DNA of 9,282 nt. It comes from Muribaculaceae bacterium. GTDB lineage: Bacteria; Bacteroidota; Bacteroidia; Bacteroidales; Muribaculaceae. The translations under genes were made by a program, and so were the position numbers. Every line of letters begins with the position of its first letter. Position 1 is the stretch's first letter. The stretch is taken from NCBI GenBank assembly GCA_017545095.1, contig JAFYCU010000055.1:1-9282 (forward strand), in the 5' to 3' direction. Shown here piece by piece: positions 1 through 5,928 of the stretch. The notes beneath the pieces are model-generated. The model did not search any database. It was not told the origin of the DNA and worked only from the letters and a program-made list of their open reading frames with translations.

Positions 1-293
1 CTCGGTTCTTGGGTCTCGGTTCTTGGGTCTTGGTTCTCGGTTCGGCCATCAGCCGCACCAGGGTGCGGCTCTACATGACTCGGTTCTCGGTTCTTGGGTC
101 TTGGGTCTCGGTTCTTGGTTCTCCGTTCGGCCATCAGCCGCACCAGGGTGCGGCTCTACATGACTCGGTTCTCGGTTCTTGGGTCTTGGTTCTCGCTTCT
201 TGGTTCTCCGTTCGGCCATCAGCCGCACCAGGGTGCGGCTCTACATGATTTGGTTCTCGCTTCTTGGTTCTTGGTTCTCGGTTCTCGCTTCTC
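1..293. repeat. 85-bp composite tandem repeat: palindromic module plus seven heptamers, 3 modules
   Basis: A 36-bp module occurs at 43-78, 128-163 and 213-248 with exactly 85-bp spacing and no differences that I can see. Each module holds a perfect 9-bp inverted repeat around 2 nt (AGCCGCACC-AG-GGTGCGGCT), able to form a GC-rich hairpin. The 49 bp between modules are seven heptamers of the form CTYGGTT, with variants CTTGGGT, CTCGCTT and CTCCGTT; six more lie at 1-42 and six at 249-290. The array continues leftward out of the window, so its size is unknown. On the right it abuts the murE stop codon (292-294). On the murE mRNA strand the heptamer is AACCRAG, essentially U-free and without stops in any frame. 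The hairpin resembles palindromic REP-like elements of Bacteroidetes; that relation is inferred, and mobility or function is unknown. Confidence 0.93.
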
Positions 294-1746
294 AATTAAA
301 CACTTTGAGTATTTCCTCACGGTCGTCGAAGTGATGGCGCACGCCTTTCACCTCCTGATAAGGCTCGTGTCCCTTTCCGGCCACGAGCACCACGTCGCCG
401 GGCTGTGCCAGCTGGCATGCGAGCTTGATGGCATCGCGGCGGTCGGTGACCTTGAGCGTGATGAGCTGCTGCTCGGCATCGAGTCCGTCCCACATCTCTC
501 GGATGATTTGGTTGGGGTCTTCGCTTCGCGGGTTGTCGCTGGTGAGAATCACCTGACTGCTGCGCTTGGCGGCCTCACGCGCCATGATGGGTCGTTTGCC
601 GGCATCGCGGTCGCCCCCGCAGCCACACACCGTGATGATGCGCGAGCGTGTGCCGGCGAGCACCTCGCGCAGGGTGTCGAGCACGTTGACCAGCGCGTCG
701 GGCGTGTGCGCATAGTCCACAATGGCAGTAAAGCCCTTGGGCGAGCGCAAGGTCTGGAAGCGTCCGGCCACGGGCACCAGCTTGCTCATCGCCACCAGCA
801 CCTCGAGGGTGTCGAATCCCAGCAGCACAGCAGCACCAAACACCGAAGTGAGGTTATAGGCATTGAAGCGTCCCACAAACTGCACCTCCAGTTCCCGGCC
901 GTTGAGCATGAGCGACATGCCGTCGAGGCGGTCCTCCACCACGCGGCAGGTGAAGTCGGCCATGGTGCGCAGCGAGTAGCGATGCTTGCTGGCACGGGTG
1001 TTCTGCAACATCACGTCACCCACCTTGTCGTCGGCGTTCACCAGGGCGAAAGCGTCGGAGGGCAGCGCGTCGAAAAACATTTTCTTGGCACCGATATAGG
1101 CATCCACGGTTTTGTGGAAGTCGAGATGGTCGCGTGTGAGGTTGGTAAACACCGCCCCGGCAAAGTGGAGTCCGTCGATGCGGTGCTGCACACAGGCATG
1201 GGAACTCACCTCCATGAATGCATATTCACATCCGGCCTGTACCATCTCGTGCAGGAGTTTGCACAGCGTGAGGTGGTCGGGGGTTGTTTGCTTGGCGGGA
1301 TGCTCGGTGAGGTCGACCATGTTGCGCACGGTGGAGAGCAGTCCGGCCTTGTGGCCCATCAGGTGGCACAGGTCGTAGAGCAGCGTGGCCGTTGTGGTCT
1401 TGCCGTTGGTGCCGGTCACGCCCACGAGTTTGAGTTTTTCGCTGGGACGGTCCCACCATTCATGGGCAATCAATGCCAAGGCCACCGTGCTATCGGGCAC
1501 CTGCACATAGGTCACCGCCGTCGAGAGTTCGTCGGGTAGTTGCTCGCACACCACCGCCACAGCGCCTTGCTTCACCGTGGCCGGTATGAACTGGTGCGCA
1601 TCCACGGTCACACCGCGCACGGCCACAAAGAGCGTGCCGGCACCCACCTGGCGCGAGTCGCACACCACATCGCTGATTTCCACACTGGCATTGCCCGTGA
1701 CTTGGGCCTGCGGCAGCGAAGCTATAAGTTGACTAAGTTTCTTCAC
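292..1746 (-). CDS. murE: UDP-N-acetylmuramoyl-L-alanyl-D-glutamate--2,6-diaminopimelate ligase
   Basis: Cytoplasmic Mur ligase of 484 aa, normal for the family. It uses ATP to add meso-diaminopimelate to UDP-MurNAc-L-Ala-D-Glu in peptidoglycan precursor synthesis. Visible motifs are the ATP-binding loop GVTGTNGKTTT (G115-K116-T117), the central-domain stretch MEVSSHA, TNLTRDHLDFH, and DNPR at residues 404-407. DNPR is the signature of DAP-adding rather than lysine-adding enzymes, so a DAP-type wall is predicted. The start is GTG at 1744-1746: an in-frame TAG lies three codons upstream, there is no ATG between, and the first internal ATG falls well after the ATP loop. There is no clear Shine-Dalgarno sequence, as is usual in Bacteroidetes. 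It lies downstream of ftsI in the usual dcw order but is separated from it by a 193-bp gap with a hairpin and heptamers, so direct translational coupling is unlikely. The expected next gene, mraY, would lie beyond the left edge. Confidence 0.97.
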   Translation of the reverse strand: MKKLSQLIASLPQAQVTGNASVEISDVVCDSRQVGAGTLFVAVRGVTVDAHQFIPATVKQGAVAVVCEQLPDELSTAVTYVQVPDSTVALALIAHEWWDRPSEKLKLVGVTGTNGKTTTATLLYDLCHLMGHKAGLLSTVRNMVDLTEHPAKQTTPDHLTLCKLLHEMVQAGCEYAFMEVSSHACVQHRIDGLHFAGAVFTNLTRDHLDFHKTVDAYIGAKKMFFDALPSDAFALVNADDKVGDVMLQNTRASKHRYSLRTMADFTCRVVEDRLDGMSLMLNGRELEVQFVGRFNAYNLTSVFGAAVLLGFDTLEVLVAMSKLVPVAGRFQTLRSPKGFTAIVDYAHTPDALVNVLDTLREVLAGTRSRIITVCGCGGDRDAGKRPIMAREAAKRSSQVILTSDNPRSEDPNQIIREMWDGLDAEQQLITLKVTDRRDAIKLACQLAQPGDVVLVAGKGHEPYQEVKGVRHHFDDREEILKVFN

Positions 1747-1821
1747 GATTATCTATTGTTTAGTTATGTTTTTTTGAGTTACGAGCTACAAGTGCGCGAT
1801 GCGGTGCAATGCGGCGGAGTT

Positions 1822-1842
1822 TCGCAAGGCGGTGCCTTGCGA
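1822..1842. repeat. Perfect palindrome in the ftsI-murE gap
   Basis: TCGCAAGGC-GGT-GCCTTGCGA is a 9-bp perfect inverted repeat with a 3-nt loop, predicted to form a strong hairpin in the ftsI-murE transcript. No T-run follows it on either strand, so it is not a standard intrinsic terminator. It may be an RNA processing or stability element, or a palindromic repeat like the one in the 1-293 array, although the sequence differs. The rest of 1747-1861 shows nothing recognisable apart from an A-rich stretch before the murE GTG on the coding strand, typical of Bacteroidetes leaders. Confidence 0.7.
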
Positions 1843-1861
1843 CCTGCTGACTGATTGTGCT

Positions 1862-1931
1862 CTTGGTTCTCGGCTCTTGGTTCTTGGTTCTTGGTTCTCG
1901 GTTCTTGGTTCTCGGTTCTTGGTTCTCGGTT
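1862..1931. repeat. Heptamer tandem array (ten CTYGGTT units) after ftsI
   Basis: Ten consecutive heptamers in exact 7-nt register: CTTGGTT or CTCGGTT, with one CTCGGCT at 1869-1875. The last five full units alternate CTC, CTT, CTC, CTT, CTC. A partial unit continues to about 1934, and the array ends a few bases beyond the ftsI stop codon at 1940-1942. It is the same heptamer as in the array after murE. On the ftsI mRNA strand it reads AACCRAG, is almost free of U, and would be unstructured. Any reading frame through it stays open and yields KNQEPRT/ENREPRT-like heptads, so apparent proteins here are artefacts. Confidence 0.93.
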
Positions 1932-1939
1932 CTTAAGAT

Positions 1940-4060
1940 TCAGTTGCGCAAGTCCAGGTTGATGACCTGTCCGCGGGCGTATTTCGTTCCTGGTGCCATG
2001 CTTTGGTGGGCCACGTAGCCATGTCCGGTGAAGCGCACGGTGAGTCCGGCACGCTCCAGCCGTTGTATGGCCTCGCGTGCGCACATGCCGCCCACATCGG
2101 GCACTCCCCCGCCCTGCTTGACGGGTTCCGGGGCCTTCAGCACTTTTACTGGCGACCCTTTAAGTCCCAATCCTCCCTGCACCCGCTGGCGCAAGCCAGT
2201 GGCCGAAGCCACAAAGGTGGGCGGTGTGGCATCGTGCTTCAGTGCCTTGCCGTCCTTATCCACCTCGGCGGCATAGCTTGGCGGCTCGCCCAGCAGTCCA
2301 CGGGCATACATCTTCAGGGCCACGTTTTTCAGCACCATGCCACTGCTGGCTCCGGCACCGCGGTTGGCCCCCGACATGAGCACGATGCACGAATACTTGG
2401 GATTCTCATAGGGGAAGAACCCGCAGAATGCCAGTCGTTTGCGTGTGGTGTACTGTCCGTTCTCGGTCACAAAAGCCGTTCCCGTCTTTCCAGCAATCTC
2501 CACATATTTGTCCTGCACCCATCGGCGTGCGGTGCCACGGCTGCCAAACACCACATCGTGCAACATGATGCGCAGTTTCTTGGCATTCTCGGGGCTGCAC
2601 ACCTGCTCGCGGATGTAGCTCACGGGCACAATGGAGTCGGGTTCTCCCTCGCGCGAGAGTTTTTTCACCAGTCGGGGGCGCACATATTTGCCGTCGTTGG
2701 CAATGGCGTTGTAGATGGCCAAGGTGCTCAGCGGCGGGATTTCGGTGGCATAGCCGAAAGCCATGCGCGTGAGCGAGATGCGGTCGCCACGGGTGGTGCC
2801 CAAACGCGGGATGCGGGGCACGTTTTCGCCACCAATGCCCGAATGCATGGGCTCAAAGAACCCCATTTCCTCCAAACGGTCGTGGAACTTGCCTGGGTTC
2901 TTTTCATATCTACTCACGATGATACGCGACATGCCAACGTTGGACGAGGTCTCGATGATTTCCCGTGGTGTGAGCTGGGGCCCGCCATGTGGGTCGCGGA
3001 TGGGGCGGCCCTCGTAGTTCCACACCGTGCCGGTGATCATGGGCTTGTCGATGTTATCGATAATGCCGTCTTCGAGGGCCACCATCATCGAGATGGGCTT
3101 CATCACCGAGCCCGGCTCATAGCCCAGCACGGCATGGTTCACACCCTCGATATAGGTGCCGTCGGAGGTTTTCTCCAGGTTGGAGATGGCCTTGATTTCG
3201 CCCGTGGCCACTTCCATGAGCACGCAGGTGCCCCACTGGGCCTCGGTCTCGACACACATGTTGTAGAGTTCCGTCTCCACGATGTCTTGCAGGGGCACGT
3301 TGATGGTGGTGGTGATGTCGTATCCGTCGATTGCTGGCACGCTCTCGGCATTCACGATGCCGGCGTTGAGCTGGATGCGCTTGGCAATGCCTGGTTTGCC
3401 GTAGAGCAGGCTGTCGAGTGCCATCTCCAGTCCTGCGCGTCCGTGCTGCTCACTGCTGGAGCTGTCGCGGCCCACAAAGCCGATGCTGCGCGAGGCCATC
3501 GTGCCGTAGGGCTTGGTGCGGCGATGCTCATTCTCGGCATACAGGCCGCTCTTCTTGAAAGCGTTGAAATAGGGAAACGCCGCAATGCGGGCATATTCGT
3601 TATTGGTGACCATGCGGCGAAACAGGCGGTAGCTGTGGTTGGCATGCTGCTGACCTTTCTTGCCCACCTTGGTGGTGTAGGCACGCATGAGCTCGTCGTT
3701 CCACTGCTGCGGGGTGCGCGAGTTGTCGAATGCGGTCAGGCTGTCGCACAGTGCGGGGAGCATGGCACGGAAGGTGGAGTCGTGCTTGGCCACATCGCCA
3801 AAGTCGATGCGAACAGTGTTGAAGTTGAGGTTGGCTGCCAGCACGGTGCCGTTGTCGGCGAGCAGCTTGCCGCGCTCGGGCTCGATGGGCTTGGTGATGG
3901 TGAGCAGCGAGTCGGCCTTCATGTTCCACTTGGCGGCATCAATCACGGTGGTCTTCACCATGCCCCACACAATGTAGGCCGAGAAGAGTAGCATCATACT
4001 CACCAGGAACATGTAACGCACAAAGATGTGCTTCTTGTTGTTTTGGCGTTTCTTTTTCAT
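1940..4060 (-). CDS. ftsI: Septal peptidoglycan transpeptidase FtsI (class B PBP) with PASTA domain
   Basis: Inner-membrane, periplasm-facing D,D-transpeptidase of 706 aa that cross-links septal peptidoglycan in the divisome. A basic N-terminus precedes one membrane anchor at about residues 11-33. A class B dimerisation domain follows (EPERGKLLADNGTVLA near 56-71). The catalytic domain has all three penicillin-binding motifs: S318-V-M-K321 (nucleophile Ser318), S372-S-N374 and K525-T-G527. A single PASTA domain ends the protein (about 645-706, beginning VPDVGGMCAREAI), normal for Bacteroidetes FtsI and probably able to bind peptidoglycan. Its ATG overlaps the stop codon of the upstream ftsL-like gene by 4 nt (ATGA, 4057-4060), implying translational coupling. 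All key residues are present. Assignment to FtsI rather than an elongation-type PBP2 rests on the dcw position and the PASTA tail. Confidence 0.96.
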   Translation of the reverse strand: MKKKRQNNKKHIFVRYMFLVSMMLLFSAYIVWGMVKTTVIDAAKWNMKADSLLTITKPIEPERGKLLADNGTVLAANLNFNTVRIDFGDVAKHDSTFRAMLPALCDSLTAFDNSRTPQQWNDELMRAYTTKVGKKGQQHANHSYRLFRRMVTNNEYARIAAFPYFNAFKKSGLYAENEHRRTKPYGTMASRSIGFVGRDSSSSEQHGRAGLEMALDSLLYGKPGIAKRIQLNAGIVNAESVPAIDGYDITTTINVPLQDIVETELYNMCVETEAQWGTCVLMEVATGEIKAISNLEKTSDGTYIEGVNHAVLGYEPGSVMKPISMMVALEDGIIDNIDKPMITGTVWNYEGRPIRDPHGGPQLTPREIIETSSNVGMSRIIVSRYEKNPGKFHDRLEEMGFFEPMHSGIGGENVPRIPRLGTTRGDRISLTRMAFGYATEIPPLSTLAIYNAIANDGKYVRPRLVKKLSREGEPDSIVPVSYIREQVCSPENAKKLRIMLHDVVFGSRGTARRWVQDKYVEIAGKTGTAFVTENGQYTTRKRLAFCGFFPYENPKYSCIVLMSGANRGAGASSGMVLKNVALKMYARGLLGEPPSYAAEVDKDGKALKHDATPPTFVASATGLRQRVQGGLGLKGSPVKVLKAPEPVKQGGGVPDVGGMCAREAIQRLERAGLTVRFTGHGYVAHQSMAPGTKYARGQVINLDLRN

Positions 4061-4524
4061 TTCTTTGACAAGTGATAAGGTGGTAATTCAGGATTCGACA
4101 GATATATGTGCATGGTATCCACATAGGCTTTCATATTGCTTTCGCGAATGAGCGAGTTGTAGCGTGCGCTGGCGTTCACGCAGTCGGTCTTGGCGTTTTC
4201 CAGCTCTTTCTTGAGGTTCATCACCTCCAGCATCTTGTTCTGACACTCAAATTTGTTGCCGATATACATGAGCATCATACCCACGGCCACGATGATGAAG
4301 AGGAAGTTGCGGCGGAAGAGGTCGAGCGAGAGGATGCGTCCCTGCCACACGCCCGAGAAAGCCTGTGAGGCTTTTTGCGTGCGGCGACGCGAGGTGTTGC
4401 GCTGCCGGGGGGCACTGCCCTGAGCCGTGTCGGCAGCGGCAGCGGTATCGTTGGCAGTGCTCGATGATGCCGAAACGTCGGGTTCCTGCTCATCGGCAAG
4501 GTGGATGATGGGGTCTTCGTTCAT
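4057..4524 (-). CDS. ftsL: FtsL-like cell division protein
   Basis: Small bitopic membrane protein of 155 aa. Residues 1-45 are acidic and then Ser/Ala/Thr-rich, presumably disordered in the cytoplasm. A basic stretch (RRRTQK, about 46-51) is followed by one transmembrane segment at about 73-89. A polar periplasmic region at about 92-130 (KFECQNKMLEVMNLKKELEN) is predicted to be a coiled coil. This layout and the place between rsmH and ftsI match the FtsL-like division proteins of Bacteroidetes, which are thought to join FtsB/FtsQ and activate septal synthesis by FtsW-FtsI. FtsL sequences diverge quickly, so the call rests on topology and synteny more than on residues. It lies 51 bp after rsmH and overlaps ftsI by 4 nt. 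The cytoplasmic tail is long compared with E. coli FtsL. Confidence 0.88.
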   Translation of the reverse strand: MNEDPIIHLADEQEPDVSASSSTANDTAAAADTAQGSAPRQRNTSRRRTQKASQAFSGVWQGRILSLDLFRRNFLFIIVAVGMMLMYIGNKFECQNKMLEVMNLKKELENAKTDCVNASARYNSLIRESNMKAYVDTMHIYLSNPELPPYHLSKK

Positions 4525-4575
4525 GAAATTGGGTGTCTATTGTAATGGGTTCTACTTGATGTTGCTTATGTGTTG

Positions 4576-5493
4576 TTATGCCTGTGCCACACACTCGGCG
4601 ATGCGCAGCTTGGCACTTCGCGAGCGCGGGTTGCGGGCCACCTCATCGGCATCGGGCACAATCACGCGGTTGTTCACCACGCGCAGCGGAGCCTCCACGC
4701 GGCCGAAAAAGTCTTTCTTCACATGCCCCTCCACATTGCCGCTGCGCATGAAATTCTTCACCATGCGGTCTTCGAGCGAGTGATAGGTGATGATGGCCAG
4801 CCGTGCACCGGGCCTCAACACCAGCAAAGCCTGCTGCAACAGTCGTCGCAGCGCGTCCATCTCGTGGTTCACCTCGATGCGCAATGCCTGGAACACCTGC
4901 GCCAGCTCTTTCTTCTCCTGCGCCGGGCGGATGAGCGGTCGCACCACGTTGATGAGTCGGCCCGTGGTGGCGATTGGCTCGGCGGCGCGTGCCGCCACGA
5001 TGGCGGCGGCCAGGCGGCGGCTCTGGCGCAGCTCGCCGTAGAGGTAGAAGATGTCGGCCAGACGCTCCTCGGTGGCCGTGGCCAGCACGGTGGCCGCAGT
5101 GGTCACAGCACGGCGGTTCATGCGCATGTCGAGCGGCGAGTCGGCACGGAAGCTGAAGCCGCGCGACGCATCGTCGAAATGGTGGAACGACACGCCCAGG
5201 TCGGCCAAGATGCCATCGACCGACGTCACGCCGTGAAACCGCAGGAAATTGGCCAAAAAGGCGAAATTGCCGTGCACAAAGGTGAACCGAGCATCGTCGG
5301 GACAATTGGCCCGGGCATCCAGGTCCTGGTCGAAGCCGAACAACCGTCCGTCATCGCTCAACCGCTGCAAGATGGCACGACTGTGACCGCCACCGCCAAA
5401 GGTGACATCCACATAGGTGCCACCGGGCACGATGGCCAGACCCTCGAGGCAAGGCTCAAGCAATGCGGGAATGTGATAAACCAGTTGTTCCAT
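4576..5493 (-). CDS. rsmH: 16S rRNA (cytosine(1402)-N(4))-methyltransferase RsmH
   Basis: S-adenosylmethionine-dependent methyltransferase, also called MraW, which modifies C1402 of 16S rRNA at the decoding centre. Its 305 aa fit the family. The SAM-binding motif is YVDVTFGGGGHS (27-38), followed by FGFDQD (52-57), the DGILADLGVS segment (93-102), the family stretch RGFSF..DSPLDMRMNR (about 111-127) and YHSLEDRMVKNF (237-248). The C-terminal NPRSRSAKLRIAE is also characteristic. ATG is at 5491-5493. It is the first gene of the cluster visible here; no mraZ is found in the 435 bp between this start and the divergent protease gene. Confidence 0.97.
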   Translation of the reverse strand: MEQLVYHIPALLEPCLEGLAIVPGGTYVDVTFGGGGHSRAILQRLSDDGRLFGFDQDLDARANCPDDARFTFVHGNFAFLANFLRFHGVTSVDGILADLGVSFHHFDDASRGFSFRADSPLDMRMNRRAVTTAATVLATATEERLADIFYLYGELRQSRRLAAAIVAARAAEPIATTGRLINVVRPLIRPAQEKKELAQVFQALRIEVNHEMDALRRLLQQALLVLRPGARLAIITYHSLEDRMVKNFMRSGNVEGHVKKDFFGRVEAPLRVVNNRVIVPDADEVARNPRSRSAKLRIAECVAQA

Positions 5494-5540
5494 GCTTAAA
5501 TCAGGGCAATTAAGTGTGATTGAGTTGTGCTTAAAAACTA

Positions 5541-5578
5541 CTGAAAACAGTGGGCAACGCTGCCCACCTCAATTTCAG
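5541..5578 (-). promoter_or_regulatory. Terminator-like hairpin in the rsmH leader (possible attenuator)
   Basis: A perfect 7-bp GC-rich stem, GTGGGCA-acgc-TGCCCAC (5550-5567), is enclosed by a second matching pair, CTGAAA (5541-5546) with TTTCAG (5573-5578). Read on the minus strand, the inner stem is followed by TGTTTTCAGTAGTTTTT, a U-rich tail as in an intrinsic terminator; on the plus strand there is no such tail. It lies 48 bp before the rsmH start and no minus-strand gene is seen upstream, so an attenuator or leader structure for the dcw cluster is one reading. A relic terminator of a lost upstream gene, or another dispersed palindrome, are alternatives. Confidence 0.5.
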
Positions 5579-5590
5579 CGTGTAAAATTA

Positions 5591-5622
5591 CAAACAATTT
5601 CCCAATAATTTGCATTTCCAAA
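5591..5622 (-). promoter_or_regulatory. Weak candidate promoter for rsmH and the dcw cluster
   Basis: On the minus strand TTTG (5619-5622) is followed after 20 nt by ATTGTTTG (5591-5598). The Bacteroidetes primary sigma consensus is TTTG, 19-20 nt, TAnnTTTG. The spacing and the TTTG of the -7 box match but the leading TA does not. Initiation would fall near 5585, about 90 nt before rsmH, placing the 5541-5578 hairpin inside the leader. No better match was seen on this strand between 5494 and 5760. Confidence 0.3.
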
Positions 5623-5741
5623 TTCCAAAATTTACGTTTTTTCATCAAAAAGTTATTAACAACCCCCGCAACCCCTTTATTTATGCGGATTCCGAAAATT
5701 GCGTTTTGTAAATCTTTTGCACTTGCAAATTTGGAAAAGCA
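5611..5741. other. AT-rich divergent intergenic region with inverted repeats
   Basis: The 435-bp gap between rsmH and the protease gene is much more AT-rich than the neighbouring genes. It contains a 14-bp inverted repeat with one mismatch, TGCATTTCCAAATT at 5611-5624 and AATTTGGAAAAGCA at 5728-5741. A dyad, TTTGCA-CT-TGCAAA, lies at 5716-5729 and shares its edge with the right arm. These could be regulator binding sites serving both divergent transcripts, but AT-rich sequence makes such symmetry easier by chance. An open frame at 5683-5871 has no family features and is not called. No RNA gene is seen. Confidence 0.3.
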
Positions 5742-5859
5742 TTTTCAAGATGCGAGATGCAAGAACAACCTAGATTCTCTATTAGTCCTTGAAGCCATAG
5801 ATTCCGTAGCCACCCCTATCCACCCCATCACCCAGCACCAAAAAGTTGGATTCAAATTG

Positions 5860-5890
5860 TTTGGAAACTGAGAATATTTGCTTAACTTTG
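5860..5890 (+). promoter_or_regulatory. Bacteroidetes-type promoter for the M6 protease gene
   Basis: TTTG at 5860-5863, a 19-nt spacer, and TAACTTTG at 5883-5890 match the Bacteroidetes housekeeping sigma consensus (TTTG, 19-20 nt, TAnnTTTG) at every fixed base. Transcription should start a few bases after 5890, giving a leader of about 30 nt before the ATG at 5929. This rules out an upstream in-frame ATG at 5878, which would lie outside the transcript. Confidence 0.85.
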
Positions 5891-5928
5891 CAACCCGAAA
5901 CGATGCGAAAACATTAATCTTTAAGCAT

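Noticed and set aside
1..293. CRISPR-like array with regular spacing
   Set aside because: The intervening 49-bp segments are near-identical heptamer repeats rather than unique spacers, and no cas genes are seen. It is a composite tandem repeat.
94..1539. Long plus-strand open frame of about 480 codons opposite murE
   Set aside because: It is the mirror of the GC-rich murE coding strand; its composition is rich in His, Gly and Val, it has no domain, and it starts inside the repeat array.
1822..1842. Intrinsic terminator between ftsI and murE
   Set aside because: The hairpin is strong but no T-run follows on either strand, and termination here would cut off murE.
1779..2084. Minus-strand frame containing ENREPRT/KNQEPRT heptads
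   Set aside because: The heptads come from translating the non-coding heptamer array, which is open in every frame, and the rest overlaps the ftsI 3' end in the wrong frame.
2003..3991. Long plus-strand open frame of about 660 codons opposite ftsI
   Set aside because: It lies wholly within ftsI, which has all three catalytic motifs; the antisense product is His/Ala/Gly-rich with no recognisable motif.
4570..5499. Plus-strand frame opposite rsmH
   Set aside because: rsmH on the minus strand has clear methyltransferase motifs; the antisense frame is a by-product of GC-rich codon use.
5683..5871. 62-aa open frame between rsmH and the protease
   Set aside because: No family features, no supporting promoter or leader, AT-rich intergenic composition; it overlaps dyad elements and ends just before the protease promoter.
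5878..5928. Upstream ATG at 5878 as the protease start
   Set aside because: It lies inside the promoter, upstream of the expected transcription start, and would bury the signal peptide behind 17 extra residues.
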